Positions 9,329-18,560 of a DNA stretch of 64,000 nucleotides are shown here, in pieces. The first letter of the stretch is position 1; each line of letters starts with the position of its first letter. The DNA comes from Bradyrhizobium sp. NP1 (GTDB taxonomy: Bacteria > Pseudomonadota > Alphaproteobacteria > Rhizobiales > Xanthobacteraceae): assembly GCF_030378205.1 (NCBI RefSeq), contig NZ_CP127385.1:3884001-3948000 (forward strand), given 5' to 3'. The position numbers and the translations under genes were made by a program. A model generated the notes under the pieces. The model had not been told where the DNA came from. It saw only the letters and a list, made by a program, of their open reading frames with translations, and did not search any database.

Positions 9329-9619
9329 ATGACGGGATCGACACGATCGAGCGGCGGGCTCGATGACCGCCGCAAGCGGCTCTTGTTTCGCTGCTGGCAC
9401 CGCGGCACGCGCGAGATGGACCTTATTCTCGGGCGCTTCGCCGATGCGGCGATCACCGATCTCAGCGACGCGGAACTGGCGCAGTTCGAGCACCTGATCG
9501 AGGTGCCCGATCCCGATCTCTACGCAGCCCTGACCGGCGACAGGCCGCTTGCCGCCGAATACCAGAGCGCATTGTTCGACCGCATCAAGGCGTTCCGCGC
9601 CGTGGAACGCGACCAATGA
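9329..9619 (+). CDS. sdhE: Succinate dehydrogenase assembly factor SdhE (DUF339)
   Basis: 96 residues with the family signature RGTREMDLILGRFAD, where the RGxxEMD core contacts the flavoprotein subunit and supports covalent FAD attachment to SdhA. The rest of the helical bundle follows (LSDAELAQFEHLIEVPDPDLY). The protein is small, soluble and cytoplasmic. Its stop codon overlaps the mfd start in an ATGA arrangement (9616-9619), so translation is probably coupled even though the functions appear unrelated. Confidence 0.93.
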   Translation: MTGSTRSSGGLDDRRKRLLFRCWHRGTREMDLILGRFADAAITDLSDAELAQFEHLIEVPDPDLYAALTGDRPLAAEYQSALFDRIKAFRAVERDQ

Positions 9620-12600
9620 AGCCGCAGCACAAGTCGCCCGCCGAACGGCTCGCCCCTGGCCGGGCGCTAACGCTCGCCAATGTCGCCGAGGGCTCCGAAG
9701 GTCTCGTCGTCTCCGACCTGGCGCGCGCGATCGCAGCGCGCCCGAAGCGGCCGGCGGTAAGTCTCGCCGTGGTCTGCCGCGACGGCGGGCGCATGCAGCA
9801 ATTGGCGCGCGCGCTGGAATTCTTCGCGCCTGACCTCACCGTCATGCAGTTCCCGGCCTGGGACTGCCAGCCCTACGACCGGGTGTCGCCGCATGGCGGC
9901 ATCCTGGCACAGCGGTTGACCACGCTGGCGCGGCTGTCGCGGCTGACAGGCAGCGACAAGCCGCTGATCGTGCTGACCACGGTGAACGCCATCGTGCAGC
10001 GGGTGCCGGCGCGCGAGGCGGTGGCGGCGCAAGCGCTGTCGGTCGCCCCCGGCAACGTGGTGCCGATGGATTCGGTCATCGCCTGGCTGGAGCACAACGG
10101 CTACAACCGCGCTTCCACCGTGCGAGAGCCCGGCGAATATGCCGTGCGCGGCGGCATCCTCGACCTGTTCCCGGCCGGGCTCGACCAGCCGGTGCGCTTC
10201 GATTTCTTCGGCGACAGCCTGGAATCGATCCGCTCCTTCGATGCCGAGACCCAGCGCACGCTGCTCGACATGCGCTCGCTCGATCTGGTGCCGATCTCCG
10301 AGTTCCAGCTCGTCACCGAGACCATCCGCCGCTTCCGGATGGGCTATGTCGCCGAGTTCGGCGCGCCCGAGCGCGACGATGCGCTCTACGAGGCGGTCAG
10401 CGAAGGCCGCCGCCATCCCGGCATGGAGCACTGGCTGCCGCTGTTCTGGGAGCGGATGGACACCCTGTTCGATTATCTTGGCGACGCCCCCGTCGTGATC
10501 GAGCCGCAGGGCGAGGACGCCGCGCACGAACGCTTCAAGCAGATTGCCGACTATTACGAGGCGCGGCGCGAGGCGCTGGCGCATCCGTCAGGAGGCGCAA
10601 TCTACAAGCCATTGCCACCGGACCGGCTCTATCTCACCGAAGAGGAGTGGAGCCGGCACCTCGGCGACGCCGCGCTGGCGCGGCTGACGGCATTCGCGGT
10701 GCCTGAATCCGACAACGTGATCGACATCGGCGCGCGGCAGGGGCGCAGTTTCGCGCCCGAACGCAACGACAGCAACGTCAACGTGTTCGAGGCCGTGGTC
10801 GGCCATATCCACGCGCTGCTGGCAAGCCGCAAGAAGGTGGTGGTCGCGCTGTGGAGCGAAGGCTCGCGCGACCGCATGCGCAGCATGCTGTCGGACCACA
10901 AGCTTTCGAACCTCGCCAGCGTCAACACCTGGCGCATGGTGCAGGCGACGCCGCGCAACGAGACCATGCTGGCGGTGCTCGGCATGGAGAGCGGCTTCGA
11001 GACGGAAAACGTCGCCGTCATCAGCGAGCAGGATATCCTGGGCGACCGCCTGGTGCGACCGCGCAAGGCGGGCCGCAAGCTCGAGAATTTCATCTCGGAG
11101 GTGACGAGCCTCAGCGCCGGCGATCTCGTTGTCCATGTCGATCACGGCATCGGCCGCTTCGTCGGACTGCAGACGCTGGATGTCGCCGGCGCGCCGCACG
11201 ACTGTCTCGAACTGCGCTATGCCGGCGAGACCAAACTGTTCCTGCCGGTCGAGAACATCGAGCTTCTGTCGCGCTACGGCTCGGACCAGGCCAATGTCGA
11301 GCTCGACCGGCTCGGCGGCAGCGGCTGGCAGGCGCGCAAGGCGAAGCTGAAGAACCGCATCCGCCAGATCGCGGGCGAGCTGATCAAGATCGCGGCCGAG
11401 CGCATGCTGCACGAGGCGCCGAAGCTGCCGGTGCAGGCGGGCGTCTATGACGAGTTCTGCGCGCGTTTCCCCTACGACGAGACCGAGGACCAGCTCGGCG
11501 CCATCACCGCAACGCTGCAGGATCTCGAAAGCGGCCGGCCGATGGACCGGCTGATCTGCGGCGACGTCGGCTTCGGCAAGACCGAAGTCGCCCTGCGCGC
11601 CGCCTTTGCCGTCGCGCTCGACGGCAAGCAGGTCGCGGTCGTGGTGCCGACCACGCTTTTGGCGCGCCAGCACACCAGGACCTTCACCGAGCGCTTCCGC
11701 GGCTTCCCGGTCCGCGTCGCCCAAGCCTCGCGCCTGGTCGCGGCGAAGGAATTGACGCAGGTCAAGAAGGGGATCACCGACGGCTCGATCGACATCGTCG
11801 TCGGCACCCACGCGCTGCTCGGCAAGGCGATCAAGTTCCAGGATCTCGGCCTTCTGATCGTCGACGAGGAGCAGCATTTCGGGGTCAGCCACAAGGAGCG
11901 GCTGAAGCAGCTCCGCGCCGAGGTGCACGTGCTGACGCTCAGCGCCACCCCGATCCCGCGTACGCTCCAGCTCGCGCTGACCGGCGTGCGGGAGCTCTCG
12001 ATCATCGCCTCACCTCCGGTCGACCGGCTCGCGGTGCGCACCTTCGTTGCGCCGCACGACCCCCTGATGATCCGCGAGGCGCTGTTGCGCGAGCGCTACC
12101 GCGGCGGCCAGGCCTTCTATGTCGTGCCGCGCATCGAGGATCTCGCCGGCGTCAAGGATTTCCTCGACAAGAACGTGCCGGAGATGAAGGTCGCCGTCGC
12201 CCATGGCCAGATGCCGCCGACCGTGATCGAGGACATCATGTCCGCCTTCTACGACGGCAAATACGACGTCCTGCTGTCGACCACGATCATCGAGTCCGGA
12301 CTCGACATCCCCAACGCCAACACGCTGATCGTGCATCGCGCCGACATGTTCGGCCTCGCCCAGCTCTATCAATTGCGCGGCCGGGTCGGGCGTTCGAAGC
12401 TGCGCGCCTATGCGCTGTTCACGCTGCCGGCGCGCGAGAAGATCACTCCGCAGGCCGAGCGAAGGCTCGGCGTGCTGCAGTCGCTGGAGACGCTCGGCGC
12501 GGGCTTCCAGCTCGCCTCCCACGACCTCGACATCCGCGGCGCCGGCAACCTGCTCGGCGAGGAACAGTCCGGCCACATCAAGGAGGTCGGCTTCGAGCTC

Positions 12601-13131
12601 TACCAGCAGATGCTGGAGGAGGCGATCGTCAACCTGAAGGCCGGTATCGTCGAGCCGGTGGCCGAGCGCTGGTCGCCGCAGATCACGATCGGCATGCCGG
12701 TGCTGATCCCCGAGGATTACGTCTCGGACCTGTCGGTGCGGCTGTCGCTCTATCGACGGCTGGCCGATTTCGAGACCGATGAGGAGATCGACAGTTTCGC
12801 GGCCGAGCTGCGCGACCGCTTCGGCGTGCTGCCGGACGAAGCGCGCTATCTCTTCAAGGTCGCCGCGATCAAGAATTACTGCCGGCGCGCCAATGTCGAG
12901 AAGGTCGATGCCGGCCCGAAGGGCTGTGTCATCACCTTCCGCGACAACAGCTTTGCGCATCCGGAGCGGCTGGTCGCCTTCATCCGCCAGCACGGCCAGG
13001 CCGCAAAAGTGCGGCCTGACATGAAGGTGGTGTTCTTCCAGGACTGGGAGACGCCTGAAGAGCGGCTCGCCGGCACCACCGACATCCTGCGGCAACTGGC
13101 CAATCTCGCGGCAAGCAAGAAGGCGGCATGA
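9616..13131 (+). CDS. mfd: Transcription-repair coupling factor Mfd
   Basis: 1171 residues. The N-terminal UvrB-like module (domains 1-2, including VREPGEYAVRGGILDLFPAG) is followed by the RNA polymerase-interacting Tudor-like domain (LSAGDLVVHVDHGIGRFVGL). The RecG-like translocase comes next, with motif I CGDVGFGKTEVALRAA, motif II IVDEEQHFGVSHKE, SATPIPRTLQLALTGVRELS and QLRGRVGRSKLRAY. The C-terminal domain ends with a KKAA tail. Mfd displaces stalled RNA polymerase and recruits UvrA. It starts inside the sdhE stop codon. No frameshift or truncation is visible. Confidence 0.98.
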   Translation: MKPQHKSPAERLAPGRALTLANVAEGSEGLVVSDLARAIAARPKRPAVSLAVVCRDGGRMQQLARALEFFAPDLTVMQFPAWDCQPYDRVSPHGGILAQRLTTLARLSRLTGSDKPLIVLTTVNAIVQRVPAREAVAAQALSVAPGNVVPMDSVIAWLEHNGYNRASTVREPGEYAVRGGILDLFPAGLDQPVRFDFFGDSLESIRSFDAETQRTLLDMRSLDLVPISEFQLVTETIRRFRMGYVAEFGAPERDDALYEAVSEGRRHPGMEHWLPLFWERMDTLFDYLGDAPVVIEPQGEDAAHERFKQIADYYEARREALAHPSGGAIYKPLPPDRLYLTEEEWSRHLGDAALARLTAFAVPESDNVIDIGARQGRSFAPERNDSNVNVFEAVVGHIHALLASRKKVVVALWSEGSRDRMRSMLSDHKLSNLASVNTWRMVQATPRNETMLAVLGMESGFETENVAVISEQDILGDRLVRPRKAGRKLENFISEVTSLSAGDLVVHVDHGIGRFVGLQTLDVAGAPHDCLELRYAGETKLFLPVENIELLSRYGSDQANVELDRLGGSGWQARKAKLKNRIRQIAGELIKIAAERMLHEAPKLPVQAGVYDEFCARFPYDETEDQLGAITATLQDLESGRPMDRLICGDVGFGKTEVALRAAFAVALDGKQVAVVVPTTLLARQHTRTFTERFRGFPVRVAQASRLVAAKELTQVKKGITDGSIDIVVGTHALLGKAIKFQDLGLLIVDEEQHFGVSHKERLKQLRAEVHVLTLSATPIPRTLQLALTGVRELSIIASPPVDRLAVRTFVAPHDPLMIREALLRERYRGGQAFYVVPRIEDLAGVKDFLDKNVPEMKVAVAHGQMPPTVIEDIMSAFYDGKYDVLLSTTIIESGLDIPNANTLIVHRADMFGLAQLYQLRGRVGRSKLRAYALFTLPAREKITPQAERRLGVLQSLETLGAGFQLASHDLDIRGAGNLLGEEQSGHIKEVGFELYQQMLEEAIVNLKAGIVEPVAERWSPQITIGMPVLIPEDYVSDLSVRLSLYRRLADFETDEEIDSFAAELRDRFGVLPDEARYLFKVAAIKNYCRRANVEKVDAGPKGCVITFRDNSFAHPERLVAFIRQHGQAAKVRPDMKVVFFQDWETPEERLAGTTDILRQLANLAASKKAA

Positions 13132-13160
13132 AAAAGCCGCCGGCATCGCGGCCGGCGGCT
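13131..13160 (-). terminator. Intrinsic terminator downstream of the PRC-barrel gene
   Basis: A perfect 10-bp stem, AGCCGCCGGC (13135-13144) with GCCGGCGGCT (13151-13160), loop ATCGCG. Read on the minus strand the stem is followed by TTTTT, so it terminates the minus-strand PRC-barrel gene. It begins at the last base of the mfd stop and may also block read-through from mfd, although without a U-tract on that side. Confidence 0.85.
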
Positions 13161-13174
13161 GCAACGCGGAAAGC

Positions 13175-13570
13175 TCACTTCGGATATTTGAATTCCGGCG
13201 CGGCCTTCAGCGCGTCCTTGGTGGTGTTCATCGACGCCAGCCACTTGTTGTTCTTCTCGTCATAGCGGACGTTGACCGACGCCGGCGACACCGCGACGTA
13301 GTGCTCGCCCAAGCCGAGGAAGCCGCCGACCGACAGGATCAGCGCGTCGACCTGGTGGTTCTTGATCGCGAGGTCGGTGATCTCGCCGATCGACTCGTCC
13401 TTCTGATTATAGACGTTGAGTCCCTTGAGCTTCGACGAGAACATCTCGTCCTTTGACACCGTCGAGAACTTGGCTTCCGCCGGAGCGTTGCCAGTGGTTT
13501 TCGATTCCTCAGCGAGAGCCGGGCTTGCGAGCATTGCAAGCGCAGCCGTGATCAATACGATTTTCTGCAT
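13175..13570 (-). CDS. Exported PRC-barrel domain protein
   Basis: 131 residues. A clear signal peptide (MQKIVLITAALAMLASPALA) is followed by a short linker and a PRC-barrel fold (SSKLKGLNVYNQKDESIGEI, DLAIKNHQVDALILSVGGFLG, EHYVAVSPASVNVRYDE). PRC-barrels occur in RimM and in photosynthetic reaction-centre H subunits. Exported single-domain versions are common in rhizobia and have no agreed function. GGAGG precedes the ATG. It is monocistronic, with its own terminator. Confidence 0.88.
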   Translation of the reverse strand: MQKIVLITAALAMLASPALAEESKTTGNAPAEAKFSTVSKDEMFSSKLKGLNVYNQKDESIGEITDLAIKNHQVDALILSVGGFLGLGEHYVAVSPASVNVRYDEKNNKWLASMNTTKDALKAAPEFKYPK

Positions 13571-13648
13571 CTTGTCCTCCAGTCGCGCGGTTTGCGCCGG
13601 CTACAATGCGGAGGCAGGAACAAATGTTCCTCGATGGGATTGAAAGGA

Positions 13649-14875
13649 TCAGGACACGGCGCGCTGCGCGTCGTCGCACAGCCGTGCCAGGAGCGACTTC
13701 GCCGTATCGTTCGGCATCATGGTCGCGACGGTGACCGCCGGCTCGCAGCGCGTGCCGCGCCGGCCATGCGCGGTGTGGCGCATCACCGCCGACAGCCGCC
13801 GCGCGATCATGTGCGCATCGCGCAGATCGGTTTCGGGAAACACCACGACGACGGACCCATCCGCTTGCATCGCTCCGAAATCCATCTGACGCATCAGACG
13901 GCTGATGATGCGCGCGCCGTCGAACTCCGCGCGCTCCTCCTCTGCATCGAAGGCAAAGCGCGCCGCCGAAAGCGCGGCGCCGCGTGCCGCGGTCTGGTAG
14001 AGGGCGGTCGCGAAATCGCGGCTGAAGGCCTCCGCGGTCAAAAGCCCGCAGCGCGGGTCGAGCAGCCCGCCGGCGTCGATCGAACGCAGCGTGCGGGCGA
14101 GCCGCGCTTCGAACGCGTGCTGGCGGATCAGCGGCAGGGCATTGGTCGCGATGCGCGCAGCATCGCCGCTGATGATTTCGAGGTTCGGCAGCTCGTAGCC
14201 AGGCGCAAGCTCGCGCGAGGTGAGGATGACGGGCAGGTTGCGGAAGCGCGGATCTTCCGACAGCACGGTGAGGAAGGCGTCCCTGACCCGCGCCGTGAAA
14301 CCGTCGCCGAGCACGATGCCGTCGATGTCACGGCTGTTGAGATGTTTGGCGGCCGCCTCGATGCTGAGCGCCCCGACCAGGCCCATCCGCTCGCCAAGCG
14401 CGACCGACAGCGCGGGGTAGGGGCCGCCGCGGCCGATCAGGAGCACCGTCGCCTCGCGTACCGGATCGATCCCGGCAAGCTCGACCTGGCCCGCAGCGTC
14501 GAGCCGCCGCATCACGGTCGCATGCAGCGCACGTACCCGCAGCGCCGCGTTGAGACGCCTGATCAGGCGATCGGGCTGGCCGCCAGCCTGTCCGAACGGC
14601 AGCACATTTTGCGGAAGTGCGATGTCGGGATCGACAGCCACCAGCGGCAGGCAGGGCTGGCGGGCGGCGATCTGCCGCGCCAGGGTCTGCAGCCGCAATT
14701 CGACCGCCTCGGAGACGGCGGCGACCACGGCGGCGGGCTGCACCAGGTCGATCGCGCGCGAGGCATCGAGCCAGGTCGCATCGACGAGCGGAAACAAAGC
14801 GGCTTCTTCAAGCGCCTTGGCAAAGGACGGCCGCCCGGCTTCCGACAGGACGATGATGGGACCCGGCTGGGACAT
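13649..14875 (-). CDS. Degenerate GGDEF-domain protein with N-terminal receiver-like region
   Basis: 408 residues. The first about 250 resemble one or two receiver-like alpha/beta folds (PIIVLSEAGRPSFAKAL..., ATVLLIGRGGPYPALSVAL) without an obvious phospho-acceptor motif. The C-terminal about 140 residues follow the layout of a GGDEF domain: DPRCGLLTAEAFSRDFATAL corresponds to the DxLTGLxNR entry, and MDFGAMQADGSVVVVFPETD corresponds to the RxGGDEFxxLLPxT segment. The GGDEF signature is replaced by QADGS, so diguanylate cyclase activity is not expected. It may bind a nucleotide or act as a scaffold. The call rests on alignment by eye. Confidence 0.7.
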   Translation of the reverse strand: MSQPGPIIVLSEAGRPSFAKALEEAALFPLVDATWLDASRAIDLVQPAAVVAAVSEAVELRLQTLARQIAARQPCLPLVAVDPDIALPQNVLPFGQAGGQPDRLIRRLNAALRVRALHATVMRRLDAAGQVELAGIDPVREATVLLIGRGGPYPALSVALGERMGLVGALSIEAAAKHLNSRDIDGIVLGDGFTARVRDAFLTVLSEDPRFRNLPVILTSRELAPGYELPNLEIISGDAARIATNALPLIRQHAFEARLARTLRSIDAGGLLDPRCGLLTAEAFSRDFATALYQTAARGAALSAARFAFDAEEERAEFDGARIISRLMRQMDFGAMQADGSVVVVFPETDLRDAHMIARRLSAVMRHTAHGRRGTRCEPAVTVATMMPNDTAKSLLARLCDDAQRAVS

Positions 14876-14960
14876 CGAGCGAAAAGCGCTACAAATGAGG
14901 GAGCGATGATCCTAGGTCGCCGCGCTTAATGGCGCGTCAACGCGCTCTTCGGGTGGCAGC

Positions 14961-16472
14961 TCACGGCGCACCCGCCCGGTCCCGAAAAGCCTCTACCATC
15001 AGGGGGTTGAGGCCAAGTTCTAGGAGCGCTTCGCGGGCGCGCGCGTTATCGGGTGCGCGCCCGGCCAAGCGATGGCCACTGAGACGGTCGGGCAGCGCCG
15101 TGAGCAACGCCCCCTGTCCGAGCCGGCGTCCCCATTCCTGCAGGTCATGCGCCAGGAAGCGGTAGCCGCCGACGGTGACAATCCCGGAAGGTGGCGCGGT
15201 GATGTTGATGGCGCCGGTCGTGCGATCGATCCGCGCGGCATAGTCGGTGTCGACATAGTCGCGTGGCGCCTGGGCTAGCGAAAGATCTGGCGGCGGCGCG
15301 GGCGGCGCATAGGCGGAGACCACCACCATCGGCCCGCGCAAGCCCAACGTGCCCTTCGGCGTCACAAGGATTTCGCCTGAGATCGACGAGCCCGGCAGCT
15401 CGCGCCGCGTGCCATGCGATCCCGGCTTGACCGGTGCCGCCACACCGTCGGCGCCGCGGCGCGCGCCGAACAGCCCGGCCTCGCCGAACAGATAGACGTC
15501 GGTCAGCGATGCCTGTCGCGCGGTCCAATCGGGGCTCGAGGTGACCTGCTCGGGCGCCCGCCACAGCCCGACGACGTTGGAGAGGCTCGGCATGCGCGCA
15601 GCGATGTTGAGCTCGTCGAGCCGGAGCGCCAGCGGCGCCGGCACCACCAGCGTGTCACAGCGCTCCTCGTTGATCTGCTGCTCCAGCACGTCGGTCTCGA
15701 AGGGATGGTGCAGCACCAGCGTACCGCCGGAGAGCAGCCACGCGACCAGCGAGGAGGTGAGCCCTGCAAACGACATCGGCGAAAAGCCGGACATCAGCGT
15801 TGCGCCCTGCGGGATGTCGCTCTCCAGCGAAATCGCCAGCCCCCCGGCGATCAGGCTGAGATGGGGACGCGGCACCGGCCGAAAACCCTGCGGCGTGACG
15901 TCGAAGGACACCAGCGCCGCCTTGCGGCCGTCCTGGATCACCGTGCGGGACGTGGTCGATGGATTGGCGATCGCGTAGTCCAGCGATGCCATGCCGTCGG
16001 GCAGGTCGGTGCCGAAACCGCAGACATGGCGGATCGAGAAGGCCTCGGCCGCGGCGTTCATCGCGAGCTCGGCATAGGCGACGCCGTCGATGGTGCTCGA
16101 GGTGACGATGGCGCGTGCCGCGGTGCGGTTGAGGGCTGCGACCAGTTCGGCATGGCGCCAGAGCTGCGGCAGCACGGCCACGACGAGCCCGGCGCGATGC
16201 GCGGCCAGCACCGTCAATGCAAACTCCACCGTGTTCGGCAGTTGCACGCCGATGATGGAATTGGCCGGCAGCCCGGCCTCGATGAAATGCGCTGATAGCG
16301 CCGTGATCGCGCGATCCGCCTCGCGGTAGCTGAGCCGCAGCGGCGCCTGGCCGGTGATGCGCGGCTTGTTGAGCGGATCGATCAGCGCCGGCGCATCCGG
16401 CTTGCGCGCCAGGATGCGTTGAAACAGGACGTCCAGCGTCGGCGATACGTTGGCGGGATTCACGACATTCAC
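14961..16472 (-). CDS. ANL superfamily (AMP-dependent synthetase-like) protein lacking canonical adenylation motifs
   Basis: 503 residues. The GTG at 16472 was chosen because it overlaps the TGA of the upstream solute-binding protein gene (GTGA), giving VNVVNPANVSPTLDVLFQR. The N-terminal half follows acyl-CoA ligases (LSYREADRAITALSAHF, IIGVQLPNTVEFALTVLAA, FSPMSFAGLTSSLVAWLLSG). The phosphate-binding motif YTSGTTGxPKG is replaced by AALVSFDVTPQGFRPVPRPH. The GRxxD hinge and the C-terminal catalytic lysine region are not recognisable. Ligase activity is therefore doubtful. It is translationally coupled to a peptide-type binding protein. Confidence 0.75.
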   Translation of the reverse strand: MNVVNPANVSPTLDVLFQRILARKPDAPALIDPLNKPRITGQAPLRLSYREADRAITALSAHFIEAGLPANSIIGVQLPNTVEFALTVLAAHRAGLVVAVLPQLWRHAELVAALNRTAARAIVTSSTIDGVAYAELAMNAAAEAFSIRHVCGFGTDLPDGMASLDYAIANPSTTSRTVIQDGRKAALVSFDVTPQGFRPVPRPHLSLIAGGLAISLESDIPQGATLMSGFSPMSFAGLTSSLVAWLLSGGTLVLHHPFETDVLEQQINEERCDTLVVPAPLALRLDELNIAARMPSLSNVVGLWRAPEQVTSSPDWTARQASLTDVYLFGEAGLFGARRGADGVAAPVKPGSHGTRRELPGSSISGEILVTPKGTLGLRGPMVVVSAYAPPAPPPDLSLAQAPRDYVDTDYAARIDRTTGAINITAPPSGIVTVGGYRFLAHDLQEWGRRLGQGALLTALPDRLSGHRLAGRAPDNARAREALLELGLNPLMVEAFRDRAGAP

Positions 16473-18334
16473 TTCGCAGCAGCGTCCGGTTTGTACCACC
16501 AGGTTTCGGGAAGATAGCCGGTGAGGGCGGTCCTTGACGGCCGTTCTATCCGATTCCAGCGCGCAATCCATTGCTCGCCGATATTATAAAGCGGGATCGT
16601 ATAGACGCCGGACATCAGGACGCGATCGAGCCCGCGGACCGCCGAGACGAAAGCCGGCCGCTCCCGCGCCGCCAGGATTGCCGCGATCGCCGCATCGATG
16701 GCCGGGTTCTTGGCGCCCATGTAGTTGCGCGTGCCCTGCAGATCGGCGGCTTCGCTGCCCCAGTAGAACGACTGCTCGTTGCCCGGCGACAGCGACTGGT
16801 CCCAGCGGCTCGGGATCATGTCGAAGTCGAAGGCGAGCCTGCGCTGGTCGAACTGCACGGGATCGACGACGCGCACGGAAGCCTCGATGCCGGCGCGCTT
16901 GAGGTCGCGCTGATAGGCAAGCGCGATGCGCTCGTGGTCGCGGCTCGTCACCAGGATCTCGAAGGCAAGCGGCGCGCGCGTCGTGCGCTGGCGCAGCACC
17001 GCGCCGTCGAGCGCGTAGCCGGCCTCCGCCAGCAGGGTCAGCGCGGCGCGCAATGTCGCGCGGTCGCGGCCCGATCCGTCGGTGACCGGAAGATGGTAGC
17101 TGCCATCCATGATATCGGGCGGGATCTGCGCGGCGAACGGCGCGAGCAGCGCCTTTTCGCGTTCATCAGCGGGCTTTCCGGCGGCCGACAGCTCGGAGCC
17201 CGCGAAATAGCTTGGGCTTCGCGAATAGAGCCCGAAGAAATAGTTGCGGTTGATCCACTCGAAGTCGAACAGCAGCGTCAGGGCGCGACGCACGCGGATA
17301 TCGGAAAACACGGGGCGGCGGGTATTGAAGACGAAAAACTCCGACGGCCGCGGCATGCCGGTCTTGATCGCCTCGCGGATCAGGTCGCCATTGCGCGCTG
17401 CCGGAAAATCATAGCCTTCATGCCAGCGCAGCGGCTCGGTCTCGACGCGGAAATCGTACAGGCCGCGCTTGAACGCCTCGAACTGGCCGTTCGCCTCGCG
17501 GTAGAAATCGAGCCTGATCTCGTCGAAATTCCACAAGCCCCGGTTGGCGGGCAGATCGCGGCCCCAATAATCGGGGTTGCGCGTCAGCGTCACGCTTGCG
17601 CCGGGCCTGACCGCGCTGACGCGGTAGGGACCGGAGCCGACCGGCGCGGTCATGCTGGTCTCCTCGAAGGTCGCGACATTGGTCGCTTGGCGCGGCAGCA
17701 CCGGCATCAACCCGATGATCAGCGGCAGCTCGCGGTCGCCGCCGCCGCCGAGATCGAAGCGCACGGTGAGCGGATCGAGCGCCTCGCCCTTGGCCACCTT
17801 GGAATAGAACTGGCGGTGATTGGGACGGCCGTGGTCGCGCATCAACGCCCATGAGAAGAGAACGTCGTCGGCGAGCACGGGCGTGCCGTCGGAGAAGCGG
17901 GCGCGCGGATCGATGTGGAAGGTGACGTAGCTGCGCGCATCGTCGGTCTCGACGCTCTGCGCGATCAGACCGTAGAGCGTGAAGGGCTCGTCATAGCCGC
18001 GCGCCATCAGGCTCTCGACCACGTAGCCGCGAATCTGCTGCACCGCCGAGCCCTTGACGATGAGCGGATTGAGGCTGTCGAAAGCGCCGGGCAGCGCCCA
18101 TACCAGCCGGCCACCTTTCGGGGCATCGGGATTGGCGTAGGGCATGTGGTCGAAACCGGCCGGCAGCGCAGGCGCCCCATGCATCGCGATGGCGTAGCTT
18201 TGGCCGGCCTGCGCCGCGCCGGAAGCGGCGATCACGAGACCGAAGGCCAGCGCCAGCGCGCCGGTCGCATTACGCCCGCACATGCGCCGAAAGACGGATG
18301 AGAACGCGCACGGATTTGATTCGGAACGGCTCAC
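16469..18334 (-). CDS. ABC transporter substrate-binding protein, family 5 (peptide type, YejA-like)
   Basis: 621 residues. A signal sequence (TGALALAFGLVIAASGAAQA, near residues 24-43) precedes an SBP_bac_5 domain. HGAPALPAGFDHMPYANPDA and KGGRLVWALPGAFDSLNP match the YejA-type subgroup that serves microcin C and oligopeptide uptake. ARFSDGTPVLADDVLFSW is the family signature. No permease or ATPase genes for such a system lie in the window, so the partner would be encoded elsewhere. Its stop overlaps the start of the following AMP-ligase-like gene. Confidence 0.9.
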   Translation of the reverse strand: MSRSESNPCAFSSVFRRMCGRNATGALALAFGLVIAASGAAQAGQSYAIAMHGAPALPAGFDHMPYANPDAPKGGRLVWALPGAFDSLNPLIVKGSAVQQIRGYVVESLMARGYDEPFTLYGLIAQSVETDDARSYVTFHIDPRARFSDGTPVLADDVLFSWALMRDHGRPNHRQFYSKVAKGEALDPLTVRFDLGGGGDRELPLIIGLMPVLPRQATNVATFEETSMTAPVGSGPYRVSAVRPGASVTLTRNPDYWGRDLPANRGLWNFDEIRLDFYREANGQFEAFKRGLYDFRVETEPLRWHEGYDFPAARNGDLIREAIKTGMPRPSEFFVFNTRRPVFSDIRVRRALTLLFDFEWINRNYFFGLYSRSPSYFAGSELSAAGKPADEREKALLAPFAAQIPPDIMDGSYHLPVTDGSGRDRATLRAALTLLAEAGYALDGAVLRQRTTRAPLAFEILVTSRDHERIALAYQRDLKRAGIEASVRVVDPVQFDQRRLAFDFDMIPSRWDQSLSPGNEQSFYWGSEAADLQGTRNYMGAKNPAIDAAIAAILAARERPAFVSAVRGLDRVLMSGVYTIPLYNIGEQWIARWNRIERPSRTALTGYLPETWWYKPDAAAK

Positions 18335-18560
18335 CGTCGGCTTTTAACATGGCGATCCGGTCAAGGTGGATGACCCTGTCCAAAGATGCTTGTCGGCATT
18401 GATCTTTTCGTTCACCGCTGTATGAAGGCGGGCGATCGAGCCTGATCGCGGGCCGGTCACGTATCCGCCTTAATTGACGAGGAGACAGCCCGCGCGAAGC
18501 GGCCAGATCTGGTGCCTGCAGGGGTTTCGGGTGCCTCCCGTTCAGAAAGGGTTTTCCGCA

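Noticed and set aside
10588..11928. Long minus-strand frame inside mfd
   Set aside because: Antisense to an intact mfd with all motifs; composition typical of a shadow frame.
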